A stretch of DNA of 26,594 nt from a virus. The notes beneath the pieces were generated by a model, which was not told the origin of the DNA, made no database searches, and saw only the letters and a program-made list of their open reading frames with translations. Positions 1-6,987 of this stretch are shown in pieces; position 1 is the stretch's first letter; every line of letters starts with the position of its first letter. Location of the stretch: positions 1-26,594 of the IMG/VR virus record IMGVR_UViG_3300047493_000009, one strand, 5' to 3'. A program made the translations under genes and the position numbers.

Positions 1-8
1 CGGGACGT

Positions 9-1412
9 ATGGCTGGAGTGAGCCTGTGGCAGCATCAGATCGAGGAATCGAACAGATGGGCCGAGGCAGCGCGGTGTCTGTTATGGAAACCGCGCACAGG
101 CAAGACTCGCGCCCTGACCGCGACGATTAAAAACTGGTTCGAGCACACGCCCGTTCGACGTGTCGTGGTGGCTGCACCGCTAATCGTCTGTTCGCAGACC
201 TGGGAGGACGAGTGCAAGCTCGCCGGCCTCACAACTTTCAACGGCTACTGCGGCACGAGACTCGGACGCCTCGAACAAATCCGTAACTGGCAACTGCACG
301 GTGGCGTGTTGCTGATTAACCACGACGTACTGAAAACATATTCCCACCTGTTGGTGGGCTATGCAGAAGGGCTGATTCTCGATGAAATTCACCTGTTCGC
401 CGCGCATGGAGCAAAACGTAGTCAAGCTGCATGGCGCATTGGGCGGCACCCCATATGCCGTTTCCGTCGAGGTGCTACCGGAACCCCGATTACTAAGAAT
501 CTCGGTAGCGTGTTTTCTCAGTACCGTATTTTGGACAGTTCAATTTTCGGCACAAACTACGCCAAGTTCGCAGAGAATTACCTGGTCTTTGGCCGGTTCC
601 CGGGACAAGTTATTGGATACCGAAACCAGCAAGAACTGCTAACTAAAATGCACTCCATCTCTAGCGTTAAAACGCGAGAGGAACTGTTCGATGTCCCTAA
701 GACTTTATCTTCAACCACGCGGCTTCGTCTTCCAACTGTGCTCCAACAGGTATACGACCGACTCGTGCGTATCCATGTGGCACAGATCGAAGAAGATGGG
801 TCCCGTCTCGTTCTCGATCATTCTCTATCACGGCTCACGCGGCTCGCACAGCTTGCTACCGGCTTTCTTCCTGGGGGTCTTTTGCCTGAATACCCGGACG
901 ACATCTGGCTTTGGACAGGGAAGACTGATTCAATTATCGAGTCGGTCCAAGAAGTAATCGACGCCGACGAGAAAGTCGTCGTGTTCTTCCGGTTCGCGAG
1001 CCAGGGCAAAGCTCTCGTTACTGCACTCGCAGAGAAGAACGAACCAGGCCGCATCGCCGTTATCCAAGGCAGCACATCGCAAGCAAAGCGCAGAGACGCA
1101 CTTGAAGGCTTAAAGTCCAGCACCGTGCGATGCCTGTTAGTTCAGGAGCAGGCAGGTTCGGCCGGCATCTCGATGGCGTCGGCTGATTATATCAAGTTCG
1201 CAAGCATGGGGTTCAGCAGCACGATGCACGAACAAGCGCGGGACCGCGTGTGGGCACCTGCCGACACGAAGAAAAAAATTGATGTCGAATACTTCGAGAC
1301 GGCAGGAACTATCGACGCCTACATAAAACAAGTCGTCACGAACAAAGAAACGCTCCAAACCGCTGCGCTTAGCGCAGCTTCTTACAAGAAAGTAGCGTAT
1401 GGTCAAATCTAA
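9..1412 (+). CDS. SNF2-like superfamily 2 helicase/ATPase
   Basis: An ATP-dependent DNA translocase or helicase, probably acting in phage DNA replication, repair or recombination. The 467 residues show the SF2 motifs in order: Walker A PRTGKT (28-33), Walker B DEIH (125-128), motif III GATGTP (155-160), a second RecA domain from about residue 310 (VVVFFRF, 323-329), a motif V-like GSAGISMASA (383-392) and a motif VI-like QARDRVWAPAD (409-419), which resembles the SNF2 signature Q-x2-DR. The N-terminus starts right at the helicase domain (SLWQHQ), so the protein is a minimal helicase with no accessory domain. The ATG at 9 is used, but only 8 bases precede it and that frame is open to the window edge, so an upstream start cannot be excluded. 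It is the first visible gene of the plus-strand operon. The family call is firm; the exact role is inferred. Confidence 0.88.
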   Translation: MAGVSLWQHQIEESNRWAEAARCLLWKPRTGKTRALTATIKNWFEHTPVRRVVVAAPLIVCSQTWEDECKLAGLTTFNGYCGTRLGRLEQIRNWQLHGGVLLINHDVLKTYSHLLVGYAEGLILDEIHLFAAHGAKRSQAAWRIGRHPICRFRRGATGTPITKNLGSVFSQYRILDSSIFGTNYAKFAENYLVFGRFPGQVIGYRNQQELLTKMHSISSVKTREELFDVPKTLSSTTRLRLPTVLQQVYDRLVRIHVAQIEEDGSRLVLDHSLSRLTRLAQLATGFLPGGLLPEYPDDIWLWTGKTDSIIESVQEVIDADEKVVVFFRFASQGKALVTALAEKNEPGRIAVIQGSTSQAKRRDALEGLKSSTVRCLLVQEQAGSAGISMASADYIKFASMGFSSTMHEQARDRVWAPADTKKKIDVEYFETAGTIDAYIKQVVTNKETLQTAALSAASYKKVAYGQI

Positions 1413-1488
1413 AAAAGCGAAAAAACCCAAGACCCTGCTTCAACGCAAACTCGCTGCGATTCTCTTCGAGATCGCCGAGGGTCCGTAA
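1399..1488 (+). CDS. 29-residue lysine-rich small ORF
   Basis: A very short reading frame begins with an ATG inside the last 14 bases of the helicase gene. It ends in a TAA that shares a base with the next ATG (TAATG at 1486-1490). The product begins MVKSKKAKKPKTLLQRK and continues as a hydrophobic then acidic helix (LAAILFEIAEG). It is strongly basic at the N-terminus, so it might bind nucleic acid, but no family is recognised. Its support is positional: it fills exactly the gap between two genes and would couple their translation. A perfect inverted repeat (GCTGCG, CTTAG loop, CGCAGC; 1362-1378) lies just upstream inside the helicase gene. No strong ribosome site is seen. It could equally be a non-coding spacer. 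Confidence 0.45.
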   Translation: MVKSKKAKKPKTLLQRKLAAILFEIAEGP

Positions 1489-1712
1489 TGTTTGCTAAAC
1501 CGTTTCACTTCCTGGGCTTAACGCTCGTGAGCACGGAGCAGTATCGTTCCCTCGAATTAAACGCTCTGTCCTTTGAGAATAAGTACAGCCGCGTAAAACA
1601 GACGCTCGGAACCCTCTCACAGAGTTTTAATCGTCTCATCGATTCGAAGCGCGCCATGCGAGATCGCGTACGCGAGCTTGCGGAGACCCTGGAGAACGAG
1701 TATGTCAACTAA
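1488..1712 (+). CDS. Small predicted coiled-coil protein, unknown function
   Basis: A 74-residue hypothetical protein. The first 17 residues are hydrophobic or aromatic (MFAKPFHFLGLTLV). The rest is a charged helix with heptad-like hydrophobic spacing (about residues 18-72), suggesting a coiled coil and oligomerisation. No catalytic motif or known family is recognised. The ATG overlaps the preceding stop (TAATG) and has a good ribosome site, GAGGG at 1477-1481, six bases upstream. Its last 11 bases overlap the next small gene. As the second of four tiny genes between the helicase and the polymerase, it may encode a replication accessory factor, but that is inference from position only. Confidence 0.65.
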   Translation: MFAKPFHFLGLTLVSTEQYRSLELNALSFENKYSRVKQTLGTLSQSFNRLIDSKRAMRDRVRELAETLENEYVN

Positions 1713-1788
1713 GCCGTACTGCACGAATTGCAAGCAACGCGGACATTGGTTCTCGACGTGTCCGCTCCCGCAGAAGGTGTCGAAATGA
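1702..1788 (+). CDS. 28-residue CCHC zinc-knuckle microprotein
   Basis: A short frame encodes a protein that is almost entirely one zinc knuckle: CTNCKQRGHWFSTC, cysteines 7, 10 and 20 and histidine 15, fitting C-x2-C-x4-H-x4-C exactly. This is the arrangement of retroviral nucleocapsid knuckles, which bind single-stranded nucleic acid; a similar role in phage replication is inferred. The ATG overlaps the end of the preceding gene by 11 bases and is preceded by GGAG (1691-1694). The TGA overlaps the next ATG (ATGA at 1785-1788). The exact metal-ligand spacing, the ribosome site and the tight joins on both sides all favour a real gene despite the length. Confidence 0.65.
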   Translation: MSTKPYCTNCKQRGHWFSTCPLPQKVSK

Positions 1789-2114
1789 CCAAAAAGCAAA
1801 AAACCTTCGCGGCTATTATTGAGGCAGCGAAGTCTCCCGACCTCGCCAAGCAAGGCTCCTGCGCCTACGTGGGTTACGAAGGTAAGCATTGCATCGTAGG
1901 TCAAGTACTCAGTAACCTCGGAGTCTCAGATGAAACTCTAATTTGCGAGTTGAACGGGTTAGACAACAAAAACAGCACTAGCATTAGCAGGCGGGCCGAC
2001 CTTAACAGTTACATCGAGTCGCATGGCCTCGACCTCTCACTCCTCGTTGAGGCGCAGGATGCCTTCGATAACGAGAGTTTTAAAGTCGATTACTACACTT
2101 ACGGTTGTACGTGA
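1785..2114 (+). CDS. Conserved-looking small phage protein, unknown function
   Basis: A 109-residue protein. The frame is open further upstream to an ATG at 1728, but the ATG at 1785 is chosen because it overlaps the preceding stop (ATGA) and has AGAAGG at 1772-1777, seven bases away. The N-terminal half has a helical segment followed by CAYVGYEGKHCIVGQVL (about residues 27-43). This pattern, an aromatic Y-x-G turn followed by a C-I-x-G helix, resembles small phage proteins of unknown function; that is recalled, not searched. Three cysteines are present in all, with no obvious metal site. It ends at a TGA overlapping the polymerase GTG start. Function cannot be assigned. Confidence 0.7.
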   Translation: MTKKQKTFAAIIEAAKSPDLAKQGSCAYVGYEGKHCIVGQVLSNLGVSDETLICELNGLDNKNSTSISRRADLNSYIESHGLDLSLLVEAQDAFDNESFKVDYYTYGCT

Positions 2115-4474
2115 ACGTCATCGTGGTCGGTCCTGCCCCTGCGAGAGCAGAGGTCAGGGCCGGCCGTTTCTTTTCACATCCGGTCTACGACGACCTGAAA
2201 GCGATTCTGTTCGATGAATTGGGTCTTGATCGCTCTTGCGTTCAATTTACGAACGCTGTTAACGAACCCGTTTCTAAGCCGTCAGCTACGCAAATTACCT
2301 CAGCGCGGGGTGACTTACAGGCTCGCATTAGCAACGTACCGGACGCGGCTGTCCTCTTACTTGGTTCTGCGCCTGTGCAATCTGTCGTCGGCCGACCGTG
2401 CCTTTCTTCGGCGCGTGGTCGGCGCATCGAACCCGAAGCAACCAAGGGATTCGAAGGGGCGTTTTTCTTCGCGACGTGGCATCCCTCAATCCTCGCCATA
2501 CAGCCGAACCTCAGACGACAATGGCGCGACGACCTACGCCGGTTTGTCGACCTGGTTCACGGCAACGCCGCACGCACCGATACAGTCGAGTTCAGCGTTG
2601 TCGAGTCCGCAGCAGTCTATGCCCCTAAAAAGCTGGTGGCATACGACTTAGAGACGTCGGGTCTTATCACCAACAGTTACGCCTTGCCCAAAGTTTGGAT
2701 GATCGGCCTCTCGACGCGCAATCCCGATGGCAAGATCGAAAACTACATCGGTAGCACCTACGTTGAAAACTACGACAAAGGCCCCGAGATTTTAGTCGGC
2801 CATAACTCGCGTCAGTTCGACGACATGATAACCGGCTGGCGCAGTCACGATACGCAGATCATGGCGTACCTGTTGGATAACTCGCGAACAAAAACAGGCG
2901 GGTATGGCCTGCAAGCACTTGCCGTCGAATACTTGGGCGTTGCACCGTGGAAAGATGACGTTACGTGGAACTGGTCCGAGTGGGACCAGTTAAGCCCCGA
3001 AGATCAAGAACGCTCACGGTTGTACAACGCGCGCGACACGCAGTACACGTTAGAGCTTGCCGAAGTTCTCATGCCGAAACTCAAAGCAGCAGGACTGTGG
3101 CCGCTCTACGCGAACATCTATCTCCCCGTTGCGACAATCTTCGGAGAGATTCACCGCGACGGTATCTACGTCGACGCAGATCGCGTCGCTGCCGTACGGC
3201 AACAGTTAGAGAACGAACGCGATGAGGCCCTTGAGATCATTCGCGCAGCAGCCGGCGAAAAGTTTAATCCCGGCTCACCGCAACAGGTGGCCCGGCTCGC
3301 CGAGAACCAATGGGGACTTCTTCCCGCAGAACTCACCGGAACAGGTAAGCCGAAGATCGACGACGTATGTCTGGAGAAATGGATTAGCTATGCCGAACAC
3401 TTTGAACGTAAAAACGTACCCGTGGAACACATCCTCTCCGACGACGTACACGTACAACGCAAAAACGTGGCCGCTGTCGACTTCCTCCGTGCGGTCCAGA
3501 GCTACCGCCACGCCCGCAAGCACCTTTCAACATACGTGGGAGCCTTTGAGCAGGCCAGAGATGCGAAGGGACGAGTACATCCTTCCTACCGGATTACTTC
3601 AACCGATACGGGGCGAACAGCTACCTCTGATTTTCCGTTGCAACAATTGCCGCGAGATACGCGCTTGCGTGGATGTATCGGTGCTCCCCCAGGCTGGCTG
3701 TTCGGGTCAACTGATTACTCAAACATCGAGCAGAGGGTCATTGCTTGGCTTGCTCAAGAGCCGCGCCTCCTCGCTCAGTTCGAATCCTTCGATGCAGGCA
3801 CGACACCCTTCGATAACCACACACTCCTCGCAGCCCGGCTTCTATCAAAACCTCCGGGAGAGGTTACGTCAACTGAGCGCAGCCTCGGGAAGAACATCGG
3901 TTTCGCAACACAGTATCTTGGAACGAGCCGCACCATTCAAGACTGGCTCTACAAGAACTTTGCGATTAACGTCTCACAAGACCAAGGCGAGGTATACCGA
4001 GCAGCCTGGTTCGAAGCGTATCCCGCTCTTATACGTTGGTATGAAGCAGTTTGGAGCAATCTTAGGGCGCACGATTTTACCGCGTTCAGCGTTCTTCGGT
4101 TCACTAGACGTTTTGGTACACCTACCGGGTGCCACAGTCAGCAACAGGCGTTGGAAGTATACCGACAAGCTACCAATTTCCACGTACAGTCTTTCGCCAA
4201 TCACCTCGGTTTCGCAGCCCTTATCGCTGCCCGGACCGAAATTGAGCGCCGCCCAGAACTTTCCCAAGCAGTACGCATCGTCGGCTACGTCCATGACTCC
4301 ATCCTCTGGGAAGCCCGAGAAGAAGTCGTGGACGCCGCGAGATCGTGCGTGGGACAGGCGATGGTTGTCGGGGCCTGGAATCTCTTAGAGGAAAACTTCC
4401 CCGACCTATCGAAAGATAGACCTCTACACTTACCGCTTCGTGTCGATACGAAGATAGGAACTCATTGGATATGA
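2111..4474 (+). CDS. Family A DNA polymerase with N-terminal uracil-DNA-glycosylase-like domain
   Basis: The replicative DNA polymerase, 787 residues from the GTG at 2111, which overlaps the preceding stop (GTGA); a TTG at 2105 would add two residues, and the numbers below count from that TTG. Residues 5-150 look like a family 4/5 uracil-DNA glycosylase: VVGPAP (7-12), GRFF (20-23), FTNAV (48-52), LLLGS (84-88) and TWHPS (124-128). The 3'-5' exonuclease follows with Exo I D181/E183, Exo II N234/D239 and Exo III Y307/D311. The polymerase has motif A DYSNIE (537-542), motif B R592-K596-F600-Y604 and motif C VHDS (729-732), where HDE is usual; the catalytic aspartate is kept. There is no 5' nuclease domain. 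The glycosylase motif I lacks the usual G-E-x-P-G form, so that domain may sense uracil rather than cut it out. From memory, Bacillus phage SPO1-type polymerases have a comparable fusion. Confidence 0.92.
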   Translation: MNVIVVGPAPARAEVRAGRFFSHPVYDDLKAILFDELGLDRSCVQFTNAVNEPVSKPSATQITSARGDLQARISNVPDAAVLLLGSAPVQSVVGRPCLSSARGRRIEPEATKGFEGAFFFATWHPSILAIQPNLRRQWRDDLRRFVDLVHGNAARTDTVEFSVVESAAVYAPKKLVAYDLETSGLITNSYALPKVWMIGLSTRNPDGKIENYIGSTYVENYDKGPEILVGHNSRQFDDMITGWRSHDTQIMAYLLDNSRTKTGGYGLQALAVEYLGVAPWKDDVTWNWSEWDQLSPEDQERSRLYNARDTQYTLELAEVLMPKLKAAGLWPLYANIYLPVATIFGEIHRDGIYVDADRVAAVRQQLENERDEALEIIRAAAGEKFNPGSPQQVARLAENQWGLLPAELTGTGKPKIDDVCLEKWISYAEHFERKNVPVEHILSDDVHVQRKNVAAVDFLRAVQSYRHARKHLSTYVGAFEQARDAKGRVHPSYRITSTDTGRTATSDFPLQQLPRDTRLRGCIGAPPGWLFGSTDYSNIEQRVIAWLAQEPRLLAQFESFDAGTTPFDNHTLLAARLLSKPPGEVTSTERSLGKNIGFATQYLGTSRTIQDWLYKNFAINVSQDQGEVYRAAWFEAYPALIRWYEAVWSNLRAHDFTAFSVLRFTRRFGTPTGCHSQQQALEVYRQATNFHVQSFANHLGFAALIAARTEIERRPELSQAVRIVGYVHDSILWEAREEVVDAARSCVGQAMVVGAWNLLEENFPDLSKDRPLHLPLRVDTKIGTHWI

Positions 4475-5433
4475 GACGAGAAGGCGACCGCATTATCTTC
4501 TCGCAGACGGAGATCAGCACGTTTCTCCGTTGCGAGAGCAAACATAAGTATGGCTACGGACTGGGACTCGAAATCGCAGCCGGTCACGGGTCGAACGGCG
4601 CGATGCAATTCGGCACCGCCTGTCACTACGCGTTCGAACAGGCGTATAACGCCCACAACGGAATCGAACGCGCCGGTTGGATTCGGACAGCAGCCGACGC
4701 GCTTGCCGCCTTACGGGCGAAGGGCTCTTACACCTACAAGGGTGTCGAGCAGCCGCTCGACAAACTGAACGATAACGACTGGGAGCGTGCAGCCGCCGTA
4801 GTCACAGGCTATTACGACAACTGCCTGTTGACCAACGTCTATGACGACCTCGCTGCGAAGTACGAGTACGCGGCCGAGGTGACCGGTCAGACGCAGATTA
4901 GCGACGACTTGTACTTAGAGCACACGTTCGACCTCACACAGTTGAACGCCGGCGGTGGACCACCGCGTGTGTTCGATCACAAGTTTCGTGGACGGGTGAG
5001 CGCCGACGAACTGGTACACCTGGCCCCGCAGAACATGATGTATTCATGGGCGGCGTGGCGGATGTACGGGGAACCATGCAACTTGGTGATTAACACCGTG
5101 CAGAGCAAACCGCCCCTATATAAGACCGGCCGTAAGTCTGTCACCGACTACTATCGTCGAGACGAGTTCTTCCACTCCGAGCAACAGTTGGAGACGTTCG
5201 GAGGGATAATCCGTACCGCCGCTATGCAGATTAAATTACGCACGGGCGCTTTCGAAAAGTTCGGAAACGAACACGTTCGTCGGACGATCATCTCGAACGG
5301 CTCCGACGCCTGTACGTTCTGTTCGTTCAAAGGGGTCTGCGAACAGGAACTTGACGGCCTCCTGTCGAGAGCAGAGCTACAAACAATTCTCGCTGGTGAC
5401 GACGAACAGGTGGCCGAACTTGTTGACGCCTGA
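4471..5433 (+). CDS. Cas4/RecB-like PD-(D/E)XK exonuclease with predicted iron-sulfur cluster
   Basis: A predicted single-strand DNA exonuclease of the PDDEXK_1 family, 320 residues from ATG 4471. That ATG overlaps the polymerase stop (ATGA) and has AGGAA at 4456-4460. Core residues in order: SQTEISTFLRC near the N-terminus, GTACHYAFE (histidine 52), aspartate 154 in HTFDLTQL, D169-x-K171 in VFDHKFRG, and Q187-x3-Y191 in QNMMYSW. Four cysteines, C21 plus CTFCSFKGVC (C281, C284, C290), match the iron-sulfur staple of Cas4 and AddB nucleases. There is no CRISPR array or other cas gene nearby, and the neighbours are a recombination ATPase and a DUF669-like protein, so a replication or recombination role (end resection) is more likely than spacer acquisition. 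The family call is confident; the cluster is inferred from cysteine spacing. Confidence 0.88.
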   Translation: MRREGDRIIFSQTEISTFLRCESKHKYGYGLGLEIAAGHGSNGAMQFGTACHYAFEQAYNAHNGIERAGWIRTAADALAALRAKGSYTYKGVEQPLDKLNDNDWERAAAVVTGYYDNCLLTNVYDDLAAKYEYAAEVTGQTQISDDLYLEHTFDLTQLNAGGGPPRVFDHKFRGRVSADELVHLAPQNMMYSWAAWRMYGEPCNLVINTVQSKPPLYKTGRKSVTDYYRRDEFFHSEQQLETFGGIIRTAAMQIKLRTGAFEKFGNEHVRRTIISNGSDACTFCSFKGVCEQELDGLLSRAELQTILAGDDEQVAELVDA

Positions 5434-5567
5434 GGACCGAAATACTTATCTGTCCGAAATGTGGAGGCCCTAGAGATGCAAAATACCGTGGCAACGGGCG
5501 CAAATGTCGTCCCTGCACTAACAAACGCGCCCAAGAGTGGAAGGCGCATCGTAACGTGTCTATTTGA
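5430..5567 (+). CDS. Zinc-ribbon microprotein with non-standard start, overlapping the ATPase gene
   Basis: A 45-codon frame encodes CPKC, 14 residues, CRPC, then a basic tail ending QEWKAHRNVSI. Two CxxC knuckles joined by a Lys/Arg/Gly-rich loop, then an Arg/Trp helix, resemble the short zinc ribbons common in phages and at the ends of HNH proteins. No ATG, GTG or TTG lies in frame. The best candidate is the CTG at 5430, which overlaps the nuclease stop as CTGA, like the ATGA and GTGA joins elsewhere in this operon. An ATA at 5442, five bases after GAGGA, is the alternative. The frame continues to 5567, past the ATG of the next gene (5476), so 92 bases would be read in two frames. It may be a real overlapping gene or a remnant that lost its start codon. 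Confidence 0.5.
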   Translation: MRTEILICPKCGGPRDAKYRGNGRKCRPCTNKRAQEWKAHRNVSI

Positions 5568-6273
5568 CTGCGAACATGGGAGCGCCCCGGTTCGCAAGTG
5601 GCCCGACGTGAACGTCGTCAACGTCGACAGCTTTCAGAAGCTACAAGACACGCTTTGGGCGATTCGGTCCAAGAAGATCGCGGCCGACATCGTCGTCATC
5701 GACACCCTAACCGAACTGGCGCAGATCGTTCGGCAGGACGCTATCATCCCCAACATGCCCGACGGCTACGACATGTGGAGCAATCGAGCGAAACTCGGCG
5801 GCGAACAGTCCCATTGGGGCCAGATGACCAACCTGTTAACGATGGCAATGCGCCTATTTCGCAACATGGGCATCTTGCTCATTATCAATGCACATCAGGA
5901 CGAAACGGAGGAACTCGAAGGTGCCAAGAAGATCGGTCCGGCTGCGAATCCTGCACTTCGCACAGCGTTGCGCGGACCAACTGACATCATTGCTCGTCTC
6001 AGCATCGAGACGGTTGAGCGAGAAGTGGACGGTATCAAGTATCCGGCTGGAACGCGTGCTCTACGCCTTGGGGCGACGGGACGGTATCTCACCAAAGTCC
6101 GCGCCGACTGGGGACAAAAATACCCCGCCACGCTGATGAACCCGACGGTTCCGAAACTGCAGGAACTTTTCCCTGAGGCGCGAACCATCGTTGTGTATGG
6201 GGACCCCGGGGCCGGCAAGACCATACTCGCCTGTTCGGCTTCGATGCCGAACGTTTTGAAAGAAGTGAAGTAA
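5476..6273 (+). CDS. Sak4-like RecA-fold ATPase with circularly permuted P-loop
   Basis: A phage nucleotide-binding protein of the Sak4/AAA_24 type, 265 residues, whose usual relatives promote single-strand annealing and recombination. In those relatives Walker A opens the protein. Here the protein begins with about 28 unrelated-looking residues, then enters the core at LFDCEHG (29-35), the strand that normally follows the P-loop helix. Then come Walker B DIVVIDTLTEL (71-81, D76), INAHQDE (137-143) and the usual C-terminal part GRYLTKVRADWGQKYP. After the normal family end (NPTVPKLQELF) there is an appended VVYGDPGAGKTILACSASM: a full beta1, Walker A (GDPGAGKT, 242-249) and helix 1, then the stop. 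The ATG at 5476 has GGAGG eight bases upstream; a GTG at 5461 is the alternative. It lies between a nuclease and a DUF669-like gene, the normal company of Sak4 proteins. The family is confident; permutation is the best reading of the motif order. Confidence 0.82.
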   Translation: MQNTVATGANVVPALTNAPKSGRRIVTCLFDCEHGSAPVRKWPDVNVVNVDSFQKLQDTLWAIRSKKIAADIVVIDTLTELAQIVRQDAIIPNMPDGYDMWSNRAKLGGEQSHWGQMTNLLTMAMRLFRNMGILLIINAHQDETEELEGAKKIGPAANPALRTALRGPTDIIARLSIETVEREVDGIKYPAGTRALRLGATGRYLTKVRADWGQKYPATLMNPTVPKLQELFPEARTIVVYGDPGAGKTILACSASMPNVLKEVK

Positions 6274-6274
6274 C

Positions 6275-6685
6275 ATGCCAGTTTGGACTCCCGAGCAACA
6301 CATCTCCACCTATACCAAGATGGACGAGGGCAAGTACCCGGCGTCCCTCCGCATGGCCGAAGTGGCTGACAAACCCGACAAGAACGGCAACAGAATCGTC
6401 GATATTCACGTTACGATCGCCGGCGGCGACTACGCCGGGCGACCAGTTAAGGTTCGCCGCTACACGAGCGAGAAGGCCCTTGGTATGATCGCCTCCGACA
6501 TGGTGGCGCTCGACATCCTCGCGGTGTCGACCGACTTCGATACGCCGACGGCCGAGGAGTTCTGCGACGCGTACAACGAGGCAGCAGGCACCGACTTCCT
6601 CCTGCGCGTCAAGCACAACACCAGCAAAGACGACCCCTCCAAGGTGTACGAGAACTACTCGTTCGAGCGTCTCAGCGACGAATGA
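6275..6685 (+). CDS. DUF669-like phage protein, possible single-strand DNA-binding accessory
   Basis: A 136-residue acidic protein whose middle segment, DIHVTIAGGDYAGRPVKVRRYT (about residues 43-64), follows the 'G-D-Y-x-G-R-x-V' strand-turn pattern of phage DUF669 proteins. In many phages these sit directly beside a Sak4-type ATPase and have been suggested to act as single-strand-binding partners in recombination. The C-terminus ends in an acidic stretch, SFERLSDE, as in many SSB-like proteins whose acidic tails recruit partners. The ATG lies one base after the ATPase stop. The stop overlaps the next start (ATGA). The family is recalled from pattern and gene order, so it is moderate in certainty; the SSB role is inference. 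Confidence 0.68.
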   Translation: MPVWTPEQHISTYTKMDEGKYPASLRMAEVADKPDKNGNRIVDIHVTIAGGDYAGRPVKVRRYTSEKALGMIASDMVALDILAVSTDFDTPTAEEFCDAYNEAAGTDFLLRVKHNTSKDDPSKVYENYSFERLSDE

Positions 6686-6987
6686 CCGAAGCACAGCTTC
6701 AGACGAAGGTGTTAGCTTGGCTGCGTAAGCAGCCGGGCACGCACCACGTTTGGCACAAGTTGAGCGTCAGTCACTTCGGCCATAGCGGCTGGCCCGATAT
6801 TATCGGTTGCCATTTGGGCAGGTTCGTCGCCATCGAACTCAAGAACGAAAGCTACGGGGACCACCCCGAACGGGGTCTAACTGTCGAGCAAGAAATGGTC
6901 CAAGGCTTAATTCGAGCCGCAGGTGGTGCCTATCTCTGCGCTAACAGTCTCGCTGCCGTCCAACAGTTCTTTCGGTCGCTTGGTTAG
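6682..6987 (+). CDS. VRR-NUC domain nuclease
   Basis: A stand-alone VRR-NUC domain of 101 residues, a PD-(D/E)XK family seen in phage structure-specific or Holliday-junction-type nucleases. Seen directly: an N-terminal helix MTEAQLQTKVLAWLRK, then GWPDIIG with the catalytic aspartate, and FVAIELKN with the E-x-K pair, followed by QEMVQGLIRAAGGAYLCAN, the usual glutamine helix and 'GG-x-hydrophobic' strand. The length is typical of the phage family. It starts inside the preceding stop (ATGA) and is the last gene of the plus-strand block. Its TAG (6985-6987) is interleaved with the TAA of the opposing gene (6984-6986), so the two operons end face to face with no spacer. Confidence 0.9.
   Translation: MTEAQLQTKVLAWLRKQPGTHHVWHKLSVSHFGHSGWPDIIGCHLGRFVAIELKNESYGDHPERGLTVEQEMVQGLIRAAGGAYLCANSLAAVQQFFRSLG

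Noticed and set aside
1362-1378. Inverted repeat near the end of the helicase gene as a terminator
   Set aside because: It is followed by TTCTTAC rather than a T-run, lies within coding sequence, and downstream genes of the same operon would be cut off.
1728-1784. Earlier start for the 109-residue protein
   Set aside because: The extra 19 codons overlap the zinc-knuckle gene in another frame, while the ATG at 1785 has a ribosome site and an ATGA overlap.
4471-5433. CRISPR association of the Cas4-like nuclease
   Set aside because: No repeat-spacer array and no other cas gene is visible in the window; the gene is embedded in a phage recombination operon where Cas4-like nucleases are common.
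6863-6876. Palindrome ACCCCGAACGGGGT as a terminator for the late operon
   Set aside because: No A-run precedes it on the plus strand (needed for a minus-strand terminator) and no T-run follows it; it is inside the VRR-NUC coding sequence and is probably chance.
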